A stretch of DNA of 39,003 bases from Phycisphaerales bacterium (GCA_022839625.1 JALHJL010000041.1:1-39003); one strand, 5' to 3'; positions 1-9,371 are shown, counted from the stretch's first letter. Notes: a model not told the origin generated them from the letters alone. Program-made: numbers and translations.

Positions 1-104
1 CCATCGGCAGCTCCTGTTCTCTTGATGTCCTTGCAGAACAACAAGATAGAACGGGACTGCCGTTGGCTCATCTACGCCCCGGAATTCGGAGATGAACCAG
101 ATTT
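1..104. other. Upstream region of first gene
   Basis: There is no complete gene here. The stretch precedes the secreted protein that starts at 105. A weak promoter-like pair (TTGATG near 23 and GATAGA near 46) can be read, but it is too poor to call. An ATG at 92 lies in another reading frame from the gene at 105, so a start there would need a frameshift. Confidence 0.3.
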
Positions 105-2170
105 GTGACGCCGCTTCTCATGATCGGCTTTGGGTCGTGCACTGCGGTGGCGCAGATCAGCGTGATCCAACAACACAACAACTTCTACAACGACCCAAAC
201 GACCCGAACGTTCCCAACTCCTACTACTACACGATCGTCCCGGATCCGGATCTCCAGGCGATTGTGTACCACGGCGTCCAGGGCGAACCGTTCGAATTCG
301 AGTCCGTCTTGCTCGACGGCGAACGCTACGAAGGTCCTGGCGACATCAACCTGATCACCGCCGACGAGAACGCAGGGCCGGTCGACATCAAAATCCTCGG
401 CCACGACGGCCACGAGTACGGGGCGCGAAACGTACGCAAAATCGACCTCAGCGCGGACGGGGTCGATGGCTCGATCGGAAGCATGCTGATCAGCGGCGAC
501 CTGGCCGAGCACGGCCCGGTGCGCGCCCACGTCATTTGGTGGGACGTGTGGATCGACGGCCGTATCCTCGACGATGTCGACGTGGACGTCCTCGACGGCG
601 ACCTTCACTGCGCCGGGATGCGCAGCCTGTACGCGTCATCCGGTACGATGCGCCCGGGGCCGGACGTGACGATCGATGGTCCCTGGGGCCAGGACGGCCT
701 GGACACCATTCACATCGATGGCTGGCTGGGAACCCTCTCGGTCGGCGAGCTTTCTGGCACCGTTGAAGCGACCGAGTTGGCGAGCTTGCTGGTACACCCC
801 GGCGGGATCACGCGGGACGGCCGGGTCGTTGTGGACTCCCTGGCGGCTGCGGAGATCCAGGGTGAGACGGCTGGCACGATCGATGTCGGCACGGCCCAAC
901 GGGTCGTTTTTCTTGGCGACCTGTCCGGCCTGTTGCACGCCGGCACGTACCTCGGCTACCTCGAGAGCGTCGAGGCGACGATCTTCGGTGACGTCATCGT
1001 GGACGGCAGCACCGGCGGTCTCAAGACGAGCGACATCGGAGAGGGTGCCTTGGTTAGCGTCGCGGGCGACTCGGCATGGCTCGAGACTTCCAACGTGCTG
1101 GCCGGCGCCCAGTGTACGGTCGCAGGGTTTCTGGGCGGGCTGCGGGTGTGGCAGCAACTGGCCGGCACCATTGATGTGGGCTGGTTGGGCGCACGACCTT
1201 GGGTGACCTGGTCGGCGAGTTACATGTGCGCACGGGCAGTACCCAGGGCATCGTCTTCGAAGGTACGACGGTCACGGGGACGATCTCCAGTGATGGCCCG
1301 TGGAGCGGGGCCGTCACGGCGGGTTTCGACATGCGCGCCCGCATCGAGATTCCCGGCGACGCCGATTTGTGGCTGCACGTCGGCAGGTACGAGCCTTGGT
1401 ACCCGGAAGTGGACTTCCGGGGCCGCGTGATCGTGGGCGGGGACATGTTGGGTTTTATCAACGTGAAGGGCGATTGGGGCGACCCGAACGACACCTTCGC
1501 GGGCAGCGTGATGATCAACGGGTCATTCCTTGCACCCGATGCGCCGTCCCACATCAAGGTTGATGGTCAGGTAGTCGGGGCGGGCACATTCCTGGCCGTG
1601 AATTACGACGCTCACGACGGCGGCGTGTGGGACCCCAACGCCGTCGTGATCATTGGCGATCCCAACGATCCAAACAACGTGCATAACGGGAACACGCCGG
1701 CGCTACACCTCTGGGAAACCAAGTGCAAGGGCGACATGGATGGAGACCAGGTGGTGAGCTTCCCGGACATCAACCCGTTCATTCTGGCGCTCACCAATGC
1801 GGTGGGTTATTCGGAGTACTTCCCCGGTCTGGGCTGTACGAACGACCCCAACGACCCGAACTGCCTGGCGGGGTCGCGCATCTGGAGGGGCGACCTCACG
1901 TGCGACAATCCGCCGCACTTGGGATTCGAGGACATCAACCCATTCGTCGTCCTGCTGACCGACCCGTGTTGCCAGCCCACGTGCGATCCCTGCTCTGGCG
2001 ACGGCGGCGAGCGCATGAGCCCGCAGCAACTGGCCAGTGAGCTGGCTGCCACCATCTGGCCAGAGCTGTACAACGACCTCGTCGCGATCGTCGAAGAGAA
2101 CATCGACCTTCAGCCGGACGAGGAAAGCCAAGCGTACTGGGAGGCCGTCCACGCAGCGTTGACGGGGTAG
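105..2170 (+). pseudogene. Secreted beta-rich protein with dockerin-like tail, frameshifted
   Basis: This is one gene split by a single-base loss. Frame one runs from a GTG at 105 with a short hydrophobic leader ending in VAQ. It continues as Gly/Val/Asp-rich repeats (LSVGELSGT, GTIDVGTAQ, FGDVIVDGST) typical of a beta-helical surface protein. Around 1187-1193 the sense moves by -1, from GTIDVGWLG to TTLGDLVGELHV, and carries on to 2170. Restoring one G (GGCGGCAC for GGCGCAC) would join both parts into a protein of about 688 residues. The C-terminal part has two dockerin-like units, GDMDGDQVVSFPDINPF (about 1729-1785) and GDLTCDN with FEDINPFVVLL (about 1888-1955). These resemble the Ca-binding tails common on secreted planctomycete proteins. 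The ligand or substrate is unknown. The frameshift may be a real lesion or an assembly error. Confidence 0.75.
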
Positions 2171-2221
2171 GACGCCGGCCGGCGGGTGCCCAACGCCGCG
2201 GTGTCCGCTGTGGCGGACGAT

Positions 2222-2280
2222 CGGGATCGGGGACGACACGACGGTCGCTGGCGGGCGCGTTGCCGCGGTCCCCGATCCCG
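2222..2280. repeat. 13-bp perfect inverted repeat
   Basis: Bases 2222-2234 (CGGGATCGGGGAC) are the exact reverse complement of 2268-2280, with a 33-base GC-rich loop. The repeat lies between the first gene and malQ. It could end transcription of the first gene, but no T-run follows it. An upstream malQ start at 2260 would fall inside it, which argues for the downstream start. Confidence 0.55.
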
Positions 2281-2391
2281 TATCCGGTATGGCCGGATTG
2301 GGGTGGGGGACTTGTGGACGGCCTGACCAGGCACCCCCAGCCCGCTCGCGTCGCGTCCGAGCGGCGCTTGCACAATTCCCGCGGCTCCGCG

Positions 2392-3963
2392 ATGTTCCGC
2401 CGTATGAAACCGCGTTTCACGCTCGCGCGCCGGGCCGGCGGAGTGCTGTTGCATCCGACGTCACTGGCCGGCCGGCACGGCATCGGCGATCTCGGGTCGC
2501 AGGCGTATCGTTTCGTCGACTTCCTGTCGGCCGCCGGCCAGTCCTGGTGGCAGATGCTGCCCATCGGGCCGCCCGGCCCCGGCCACTCGCCGTACAGCGC
2601 GGTGTCCGCGTTCGCCGGCCACCCGCTGCTCATCAGCCTCGACGTGCTCGTCCGCGAAGGGCTCTTGAGGGCGAGTGACGTCGCGCCGCCAGAGGGGTCG
2701 CCCGCCGACCGCGCTGACTTCCCCGCGGTATCACGCCACAAGCTGCCGTGCCTGCGCCGCGCCTTCCGTACCTTCGCGGCGCGCGGCGGTTTGCGCACGA
2801 AGGCTTTTCGGCAGTTCTGCGCCACGCAGGCGGACTGGCTGGACGACTACGCGCTGTACGCCGCGCTCCGTCGTCGCCACCACAATCGGGGCTGGCTAAC
2901 GTGGGAACCCGAGTGCCGGCTGCGGCGCACCGGCGGATTACTCGCGGCTGTGGGGCGGCTGCGCGACGCTGTGGACTTCGAGCGGTTCCTGCAATTCCAG
3001 TTCGACCGGCAGTGGCGGGCGCTGAAACGCTACGCCAATCAGCACGGCGTGGGCCTGATCGGTGACATCCCCATCTTCGTAGCGCACGACAGCAGCGACG
3101 TTTGGGCGCACCGCGACCTGTTCGACCTCGACGCTGAGGGACGGCCGCGGACCATCTCCGGCGTCCCGCCGGACTACTTCAGCCGGACGGGGCAACTGTG
3201 GCGCCACCCGCATTACCGGTGGTCTCGCCACCGGGCGACGGGTTTTGCCTGGTGGCTTGCCCGCTTCCGCCGTGCATTCCAGCTTTTCGACGCCGTGCGA
3301 ATCGATCACTTCCTGGGCTTTTACCGGGTCTGGGCGGTGCCCGGACGTGCGAAGACCGCCCGGCGGGGCAAGTGGGTCAGGACGCCAGGGGCAGAGCTCC
3401 TTGGCACGCTGCGGCGTCGGCTCGGCCGGCTGGAGATCATCGTGGAGGATCTGGGCTTAGTGACCCCCGAGGCGATTGCCCTGCGTGAACGGTTTGGGCT
3501 GCCCGGGATGCGGCTGCTGCACTTTGCGTTCGGCGACGACGAGGGGACCCGCCACAACCGGCCGCACACGTACCCGCACAACTGCGTTGTCTACCCGGGC
3601 ACGCATGACAATGAAACGACGGTGGGCTGGTTTCAGCGGCTGCGGCGCGAAGCGCGCCGTTCGCGCGGCCGCGGCGTGGTGACCGAGCTGGACCGCGTGT
3701 TGCGTTATCTGGGGACCACGGGCCGCGAAATCCACTGGGACATGATCCGGCTGGCGCTGTCGTCACCGGCGAACGTCGCGATCATCCCCGCGCAAGATCT
3801 GCTCGGTCTGGGGGACGCCGCGCGGATGAACAAGCCCGCGACGGTGCGCGGCAACTGGCAGTGGCGACTGCGGTCCGGGCAGCTTACGCTTTCCATGGCG
3901 CGTCGGCTCCGCTGTTTGACTGAGGCCTATGACCGGCTGGAACCGGGCGGACGAAGATCGTGA
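2392..3963 (+). CDS. malQ: 4-alpha-glucanotransferase (amylomaltase, GH77)
   Basis: It transfers alpha-1,4-glucan segments between maltodextrins in the cytoplasm, in glycogen or maltodextrin turnover. At 523 residues it matches the short Thermus-type amylomaltases rather than the roughly 690-residue E. coli enzyme. GH77 landmarks appear in order: GGVLLHPTSL near the N-terminus, LPIGPPGPGHSPY, GDIPIFVAHDSSDVWA, VRIDHFLGFYRVW carrying the nucleophile Asp, IIVEDLGLVTPEA carrying the acid/base Glu, and PGTHDNETTVGWF. The frame is open upstream to 2260, but those residues are not MalQ-like, so I place the start at ATG 2392 (ATG 2404 is also possible). Neither has a clear ribosome site. The stop overlaps the start of the following transporter by 4 bases, so the two are probably cotranscribed. 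Confidence 0.93.
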   Translation: MFRRMKPRFTLARRAGGVLLHPTSLAGRHGIGDLGSQAYRFVDFLSAAGQSWWQMLPIGPPGPGHSPYSAVSAFAGHPLLISLDVLVREGLLRASDVAPPEGSPADRADFPAVSRHKLPCLRRAFRTFAARGGLRTKAFRQFCATQADWLDDYALYAALRRRHHNRGWLTWEPECRLRRTGGLLAAVGRLRDAVDFERFLQFQFDRQWRALKRYANQHGVGLIGDIPIFVAHDSSDVWAHRDLFDLDAEGRPRTISGVPPDYFSRTGQLWRHPHYRWSRHRATGFAWWLARFRRAFQLFDAVRIDHFLGFYRVWAVPGRAKTARRGKWVRTPGAELLGTLRRRLGRLEIIVEDLGLVTPEAIALRERFGLPGMRLLHFAFGDDEGTRHNRPHTYPHNCVVYPGTHDNETTVGWFQRLRREARRSRGRGVVTELDRVLRYLGTTGREIHWDMIRLALSSPANVAIIPAQDLLGLGDAARMNKPATVRGNWQWRLRSGQLTLSMARRLRCLTEAYDRLEPGGRRS

Positions 3964-5609
3964 ATCAGCTTCTCGCGTCGCCGTTCTTCATGCTGTTCAT
4001 CGTGGTGGCCGCCGGGGTCGCGCTCGGGGCGCTGCGCCTTCGCGGCATCAGCCTGGGGGCGGCCGCCGTGTTCTTCGTGGCGCTGGTGGTCGGGATCGTT
4101 CTGAGCGGCACGGGGGTTCCGTGGTCGCTGCCGCACGACCTGACCGAGCTGGGGCTCGTCCTTTTCGTGTACGCCGTCGGCCTCCAGGCCGGGCCGCGCT
4201 TCTTCGACACCCTGCGCAAGCGCGGCCTCGTGTTCATCGCGGTCGGCGCGGGTGCCACGCTGGCAGGCGCGGCCGCCACCATCGGCCTGTCGCGCCTCTT
4301 GAGCTTGCCGGCGCATCTCGCGGCCGGCCTCTACTGCGGTGCGACGACCTGCACGCCGGCCCTGGCCTCCGCCCTGGACGCGGTCCGCCGGGCGGCCCCG
4401 GACGACCTCGACGCCACGTCGGTCGGCTACGCGGCGGCCTACCCCTTCAGCGTGGCCGCGGTCGTGGTGATCGTGCAGTTTCTCCCGCGGTTGCTCCGTA
4501 CGCCCACGGCCCGTGCCGCCGCCGAGTACCGCGAGGCGGAGGCGGCAAAGTATCCCCCGCTTGAGGACTGCGCATTCCGCATCACGAACCCGAATTGTGC
4601 CGGCCGGTCCATTGAAGAGCTTCAGGCTTTGCACGTTTCGCGCGCGGTGATCTGCCGCGTCAAGCACGAGGGCAAGATCAACCCGGCACGCCCAGGCACG
4701 CCGCTGCACCTGGGCGACGTCGTCCTGGCGGTCGGCACACCCGCCGAGCTGGCCAAGCTCGAGGCCCTGCTGGGCGACGTCGTGGTGGAGACGATGTACG
4801 ATCCGTCCGGGCACGTTGCCACCGAGCAGATCGTCGTCTCCCGGCGCACCGTCATCGGCCGGTCCCTGCGCGAGATCGGCATCTGGGAGCACTTCGGCGT
4901 GGTCGTGTCGCGTGTCCGCAGAGATAGCGTGGAGTTTGCGCCCCACGGCGACCTGCGACTCGAGCCCGGCGACGTGCTCCGCGTGGTCGGACAGCGGCAG
5001 GACATTGCGGCGGTGGCCGCCGCCGTCGGTCGCGAGGAACGCCGCTTGTACGAGACGAGCCTGGTGCCGTTCGCCGGGGGAATCGCGCTCGGTGCCCTGA
5101 TCGGACAAGTCCCCATCTCGCTGCCGGGCGGGCTGCAAGTTCAGCTCGGGCTGGGAGGCGGAGCATTTCTGGTCGCGCTCGTCTTGGGCCACTGGGGCAA
5201 CGCGGGGCCGGTACGCCTGTACGTGCCGCACGCGGTCAAGCAGTTCACGCGCGAGTTGGGGCTGGTGATCTTCCTGGCGGGCGCAGGCGCCGGTGCCGGC
5301 CAGCAGTTTGTCCCCGTCCTGCGGGAGGCCGGGCCGCAGCTTCTGTTGGCCGGAGCGCTCGTGACGCTCGTCACAGTGGCCGTCTCCGTCCTGCTGATGT
5401 TTCGGCTGTTGCGGTGGAATCTGCTGTACGGTGCCGGAGCGCTGTCGGCCTGCATGACCAATCCGCCGGGACTGGCGGCGGCGAACAACCTGGCCGACTG
5501 CGACGCGGCCGCGGTGGGGTTTGCCAGCGTGTATCCCGCCGCACTGATCGCGAAGATCCTGTTCGCGCCGCTGATATACCTCATCCTCCGGCTACTCACC
5601 GGGACCTAG
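3960..5609 (+). CDS. AspT/YidE-family transporter with two RCK_C domains
   Basis: This 549-residue inner-membrane protein has two similar hydrophobic halves (residues 1-170 and about 365-549) separated by two soluble RCK_C/TrkA-C-like regulatory domains (about 200-275 and 280-355). That is the architecture of the aspartate:alanine exchanger family and its YidE/YbjL relatives. Family-like motifs are GLQAGPRFFDTL and CGATTCTPAL in the first half, and GAGAGAGQQF and CMTNPPGLAAANN in the second. The substrate cannot be read from sequence. Family members exchange dicarboxylates such as aspartate or succinate, or are uncharacterised. The start is GTG 3960, overlapping the malQ stop in GTGA, which suggests translational coupling. 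Confidence 0.85.
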   Translation: MNQLLASPFFMLFIVVAAGVALGALRLRGISLGAAAVFFVALVVGIVLSGTGVPWSLPHDLTELGLVLFVYAVGLQAGPRFFDTLRKRGLVFIAVGAGATLAGAAATIGLSRLLSLPAHLAAGLYCGATTCTPALASALDAVRRAAPDDLDATSVGYAAAYPFSVAAVVVIVQFLPRLLRTPTARAAAEYREAEAAKYPPLEDCAFRITNPNCAGRSIEELQALHVSRAVICRVKHEGKINPARPGTPLHLGDVVLAVGTPAELAKLEALLGDVVVETMYDPSGHVATEQIVVSRRTVIGRSLREIGIWEHFGVVVSRVRRDSVEFAPHGDLRLEPGDVLRVVGQRQDIAAVAAAVGREERRLYETSLVPFAGGIALGALIGQVPISLPGGLQVQLGLGGGAFLVALVLGHWGNAGPVRLYVPHAVKQFTRELGLVIFLAGAGAGAGQQFVPVLREAGPQLLLAGALVTLVTVAVSVLLMFRLLRWNLLYGAGALSACMTNPPGLAAANNLADCDAAAVGFASVYPAALIAKILFAPLIYLILRLLTGT

Positions 5610-5730
5610 AGCCCGGACGCATCGCCGGCTTGCGGCTGCGCGCGGAATCACGCATGATCCGCACCGCACGACGCCGGCCCGGTGCACGGTGCGCCGCGCC
5701 CGGGCAACCTTCGCCACAACGAGGTCGAGC

Positions 5731-6426
5731 ATGACGCCTGTGCCGCCAGCCGAACCGTTGCCCTTGTCGCCGCCGCCGGCGCGCCACACGGCGACACGTG
5801 CGCGGTTCGACCGCTGGGCCCTGAGCTACGACCGCTCCTGGCTGAATGAGCTGGTGTTCTTCCCCACGCTGCGCTTGTGTCAGGAGGAGATAGTACGCTG
5901 GCAAGCGCTCTTCGGTCGGCGTCCATTCCGGCTGCTGGACGTGGGGTGCGGGACGGGGACGCTCATCAACCTCCTCGCGGCCCTGCCGGAGGCGGAACTC
6001 CTCATCGGACTCGATTACTCGCCGGTCATGATCGGACGTTTGACTGCCAAGATCGGCGAGTCGCCCTACGCGCCGAAGATCCACGCCGCGCTGGGGAATG
6101 CCGAGCACCTGCCGTTTGCGGATGCCGCGTTCGACGTCGTGACGTGCTGCCACTCGTTTCACCACTACCCGCACCAGCCGGCCGTCATTCGCGAATTCCG
6201 GCGCGTGCTGCGGCCGGACGGCGTGCTCATCCTCGTGGACGGGTTCCGGGACAACGTGGTCGGCTGGGTGGTGTTCGACGTGGCGGTCACGTGGGTCGAG
6301 CGCGACGTTCAGCACGCGAGCTGGTCGGCCCTGCGCGACATGATCCGCGCCGCCGGCTTCGTGTCCCTGCGGCAACGAAAGGTGAACGTCCTGGCTCCGC
6401 TGCTCGTCAACGTCGCGTTCGGCTGA
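5731..6426 (+). CDS. Class I SAM-dependent methyltransferase (UbiE-like)
   Basis: This soluble protein of 231 residues has a Rossmann-type methyltransferase fold. Motif I is LLDVGCGTGTLI, the acidic post-I strand is LIGLDYSPVMI, and AEHLPFADAAFDVVTC with the following HSFHHYP form the motif II/III region. The pattern FRRVLRPDGVLILVDGF is typical of the UbiE/Methyltransf_11 group. The C-terminal part is more hydrophobic than in true UbiE. The substrate is unknown; a quinone or lipid precursor is possible, but no quinone genes are nearby. I chose ATG 5731 because GAGG lies about 8 bases upstream. The frame is open to 5689, but those extra residues are not conserved in type. Confidence 0.85.
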   Translation: MTPVPPAEPLPLSPPPARHTATRARFDRWALSYDRSWLNELVFFPTLRLCQEEIVRWQALFGRRPFRLLDVGCGTGTLINLLAALPEAELLIGLDYSPVMIGRLTAKIGESPYAPKIHAALGNAEHLPFADAAFDVVTCCHSFHHYPHQPAVIREFRRVLRPDGVLILVDGFRDNVVGWVVFDVAVTWVERDVQHASWSALRDMIRAAGFVSLRQRKVNVLAPLLVNVAFG

Positions 6427-6531
6427 ACGGTGCCCCCGCCGAACCGGCCGGCAGCGGCCACGACGGGCCGCCCACCGCGTTGCCGACGCTTGCCACCTGC
6501 CCCCCTGGCCCATTGCCCGGGCAGTTTTCTA

Positions 6532-6559
6532 TTGACCGGCGATCTGCATTTGCCATAAT
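6532..6559 (+). promoter_or_regulatory. Strong sigma-70 promoter
   Basis: TTGACC (6532-6537) and CATAAT (6554-6559) are separated by 16 bases, each one mismatch from consensus. The local AT content is clearly above the surroundings. The predicted start of transcription is near 6566. The promoter points into a region of about 860 bases without a protein gene. Confidence 0.65.
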
Positions 6560-6565
6560 AAGTTT

Positions 6566-7430
6566 AGCGGCAAGGCCTGTGGCGACAGGTTGGCCCGTAT
6601 CACGTGGGCCTGGGCTGCCTGGGTCACAGGGGCTGCGGAGCGACTCGAATCGGTCGCTCAACGGGTTCGCCGATGACGGTCGGCGAAGTGACAAGGCCCG
6701 GCTGATCTCCGCTCACCAGGGGATCGCCGGGAGGTTGGCCCGTCGCGAAAGGAGGTGATCTAGTGCAGGGTGATAAACCTTAGGCTGCTGTAACGCAGCG
6801 AACGTGGCTGTGTTTACGGCAGCCATGAAACTCGGCCCGCCGGCGGCCAACGCGCCCCGGCGGGCCACGTTGTTGTATGCCAGGCACGCCTGACCGTTTG
6901 GAGGTGCAAGTCCCCTACCCGGCCTCGTGGAAGCAAAGGGGGAGTGAAGCACAACGAGGTGGTCGCGAGGTGGGATCGGACGGAACCGGCCGGCAGAGCC
7001 CCGGCCCCAGGAACACGAAGCGCACAGGAGGCGACCGCCCAGCGTGCGGCGTCACCGCGCATCGCCAACTCAGCCTGCGGACCGCCCCCGCAGCGTGCGC
7101 CGGTTCAAGACGCAGCCTCGGCCGCTGCGGCGGGGGCTGCCGAAGGTAGCGAGGCAGTGGCGGCGAACGTGCGGATGCTGCCGCCGCAGCGGGAGGTGGT
7201 GCGTCCGGTGTTGTGAGAGCTTGAACCCGGCACTCCACACTGGCGACCACTCCCGAAGCGGATGGTCCACGGCGGATTGCGGATAGCGCACAAGACGAGG
7301 CACTGCCCCCGGCCCAACGCCGGCGCCGATTGTCCTGAGAACCTCCAGACGGACGACGTGCCGCAGGAGACCAGCCGGAAGATCGTTCTTGATACGATTG
7401 TGCGGCCGGCCCGGGACGTGCAAGCGTCTC
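6566..7430 (+). ncRNA. Structured non-coding region, possible group II intron remnant
   Basis: No convincing protein is encoded between 6427 and 7431. From the promoter onward the plus strand is full of perfect hairpins: 6576-6580/6585-6589; 6638-6644/6653-6659; 6666-6673/6680-6687; an outer pair 6623-6627/6688-6692 enclosing the last two; 6697-6702/6726-6731 with an inner GATC pair; 6784-6788/6795-6799; 6805-6810/6820-6825; and 6834-6843/6857-6866. The text at 6900-6965 (GGAGGTGCAAGTCC, GGGGGAGTGAAGC, ACGAGGTGG) reminds me of domain I of bacterial group II introns. This is from memory, with no alignment made. I find no reverse transcriptase and no domain V hairpin, so if it is an intron it is truncated. 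It could otherwise be an unnamed large ncRNA. The 3' end is not defined; 7430 is simply the border of the next gene. Confidence 0.45.
6763..6783 (+). CDS. Six-codon mini-ORF behind a perfect Shine-Dalgarno
   Basis: GTG at 6763 opens MQGDKP followed by TAG. It is preceded, with 7 bases between GGAGG and GTG, by AAAGGAGGTGATC (6748-6760), an exact complement of the typical 3' end of 16S rRNA. The signal is stronger than for any real gene in the window. It may be a leader peptide, a ribosome-loading site in the structured RNA, or chance. Confidence 0.3.
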   Translation: MQGDKP

Positions 7431-7431
7431 C

Positions 7432-8820
7432 CTATTCTCGAGGTGCAACCCAGTATTCGGCCTGCAGCCAAGCTGGGTCGAGTTGCACCGCCCCCACCGT
7501 AAGACGGATTCGCCCGGCATCCCCGCCGATATGCTTGAGAATGGCCTGACGGATGGCCCGGTTCTTGGCATCATAGGAGACTTCCAGCACCGCCGCTCGC
7601 CGAGCTTGCCGCACAAACTCGCGCTGCCAGTCAATACCGGAATAATCAAGGTCAAACGGATAGCCGGTCACCCGAATCCTCATCGTGTCCGATCCGGTTT
7701 CGGTGACGCGCACGTCCAGAGCGCGCTCTCGCAGCCAGTTGAGCAAGTCTTCCGGCGAGCCTTGAGGCATGTCGCGCGGAAAGACGCCGTTGACACACAG
7801 CCCGCTCTCGCGCAGCGCCGGCGTAACATAATCCTGTGTGGACCAGACGCGCCGTTTGGACGTGTCATACAAGATCTCCTTGACGTAGTCTTTCAGCAGC
7901 CCGCTCGCGTCGGGGATCGGCGGCTCGGCAAGGTCCAAGGTTCCAAGTCTCTGGAAACCCGAAACGCTCAGGACATACGTGGAGTTCTCGTCTTCGTGAT
8001 TGATCTTGGCGCCGGCGCCCGACAAATCGGCGATCAGGGCATCCGCCGTGGTACCGGCCCCCAGCGGCAACAGAAAACGCAGGAGTTGCTCGATAACGGC
8101 ACGCTGCTGCGGGAAGAACTCGTAGGTCACCGAGCTCTCTCCGTAGGCGAGCCGCAGGCGCTCGGGAAGTTGGCCGAATCCATCCAAGGGATGCATCCAG
8201 AAATCGTGCCAGCTTCGGTCTCGCTTGAGGTAGTCCCGCAAGGGCATCCGGCGGTCGGGCGCATCCTCCAAGAGCTTGTCCCACGTGGTCCCCGGTGGAA
8301 CGTTCTCTCCGCAGCCATATTGCCAAGCCGCTCCGGGCTGTTGACCGATCACCAGCTTCGCATGCAGGTCGCACCACTCCGGGTTCGAGCTCTTGAAGGC
8401 CACATGCACGATGGCGAAGCCCCTTTCTAACCCGGCCGCGGCTCCCTGTTCCAACATGATCTTGCCGTTCACCGAGACACTGCCCAGGTCGATATCGGAC
8501 AGTTCGATCGTCAGGGACTGAGCGAGCGCAGCTCTAAAACGGTCGAGGATTACGGCCGCCGTCACGGGCTTGGTGTGTCCCGCTGTCAGCCAGATAGCCG
8601 CCAGTAGGGCCGCGGCCAGCCCGATGCTTGCCAGGGCGTACCCCAAACGGCCGCGAACCCCCCACGCGCTGTTGACCCCTGTGGTTCTCGGCGCCCCCGC
8701 CACCGCGATCCACGCGGCCTTGCGTTCCGCAGAGGGTTGCGCGGGCAAGTGCAATGCCCGACCAATGCGCACCAGGTTGCGCTGCCGAAAGACATCACGC
8801 GGATCATCGGTTGGAGTCAT
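7432..8820 (-). CDS. Membrane protein paired with ECF sigma factor (putative anti-sigma)
   Basis: The protein has 462 residues: a cytoplasmic N-terminal segment of about 55 residues, one membrane span (about 58-78, YALASIGLAAALLAAIWLTA), and a large extracytoplasmic part with no domain I recognise. This layout, and the 4-base overlap (ATGA, 8817-8820) with the upstream ECF sigma gene, suggest it anchors or inhibits the sigma factor and senses an envelope signal. I see no zinc-binding HxxxCxxC motif. The frame is open to 8844, but translational coupling favours ATG 8820. The late part (VRVTETGSDTMRIRVTGYP) looks like a small alpha/beta domain. The regulatory role is inferred from context only. 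Confidence 0.65.
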   Translation of the reverse strand: MTPTDDPRDVFRQRNLVRIGRALHLPAQPSAERKAAWIAVAGAPRTTGVNSAWGVRGRLGYALASIGLAAALLAAIWLTAGHTKPVTAAVILDRFRAALAQSLTIELSDIDLGSVSVNGKIMLEQGAAAGLERGFAIVHVAFKSSNPEWCDLHAKLVIGQQPGAAWQYGCGENVPPGTTWDKLLEDAPDRRMPLRDYLKRDRSWHDFWMHPLDGFGQLPERLRLAYGESSVTYEFFPQQRAVIEQLLRFLLPLGAGTTADALIADLSGAGAKINHEDENSTYVLSVSGFQRLGTLDLAEPPIPDASGLLKDYVKEILYDTSKRRVWSTQDYVTPALRESGLCVNGVFPRDMPQGSPEDLLNWLRERALDVRVTETGSDTMRIRVTGYPFDLDYSGIDWQREFVRQARRAAVLEVSYDAKNRAIRQAILKHIGGDAGRIRLTVGAVQLDPAWLQAEYWVAPRE

Positions 8821-9371
8821 GCGCGATCCTCGTTCAGCTCGCACCCGGTAAGACGGTCCCGTAGGGCCAGACGAGCGCGATACAGCCGACCTTCGACCGC
8901 GCGCTCAGTGAGGCCGAACATCTCAGCCAGGCGTGCTTGCGGATGACCGTCGAAATAGAACCCGATCAGAAGCTCTTGCTCGGCGCTCGGCAATTCGCTG
9001 AGCGCCAGCAGTAGCTGCTCTTGGACCTCCTTGCGCGCCAAAACCTCATCGGGCAAGTCCTCGGTGTCGAGCCGCTCGCCCAGGGAACGAGCTAGAACCG
9101 CGTCCGTCAGGGGTCCGTTTGAGCCGCGGGCCGCGACTTTTCGGCGGTGTTGTCTCACCAGGTTTTGCGCAATCCGCCATAGCCAAGGTTCCGGGTCGAT
9201 TTCTCGCGCCCCGCGAGCGGCCGACCGAGCCTGGAGCCATAACTGCTGCATGAGGTCGTCGACCAGGTGCCCGTTGTCCCGCAGCCGTACCGCGAAATAA
9301 CGGTAGAACGAGGCACTGCATCGCTCGAATGCGCGATCAATCGTCTCCGCGTGATGGCCGGAGCCCTTCAA
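8817..9371 (-). CDS. ECF-type RNA polymerase sigma factor
   Basis: The 184-residue protein has the two-domain layout of extracytoplasmic-function sigma-70 factors. Region 2 spans about residues 14-70 (FYRYFAVRLRDN, LVDDLMQQLWLQA, then PWLWRIAQNLVRQHRRK). Region 4 spans about 120-175 (LSELPSAEQELLIGFYFDG, then LTERAVEGRLYRARLALRD as the helix-turn-helix). It would direct RNA polymerase to a small regulon. The start appears to be TTG 9371, with AAGGG about 9 bases upstream. It lies 79 bases after a secreted Cys-rich protein gene on the same strand and overlaps its membrane partner gene, so the three may form one operon. Confidence 0.88.
   Translation of the reverse strand: MKGSGHHAETIDRAFERCSASFYRYFAVRLRDNGHLVDDLMQQLWLQARSAARGAREIDPEPWLWRIAQNLVRQHRRKVAARGSNGPLTDAVLARSLGERLDTEDLPDEVLARKEVQEQLLLALSELPSAEQELLIGFYFDGHPQARLAEMFGLTERAVEGRLYRARLALRDRLTGCELNEDRA

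Noticed and set aside
6748..6765. Antisense 3' end of a 16S rRNA gene
   Set aside because: Only 13 bases match. Neighbouring bases do not continue into 16S sequence, so it is not an rRNA fragment.
6427..7431. Reverse transcriptase or HNH ORF of a mobile intron
   Set aside because: All six frames were read. None shows YADD, HNH or other conserved motifs. The ORFs present are Arg/Ala/Pro-rich shadows.
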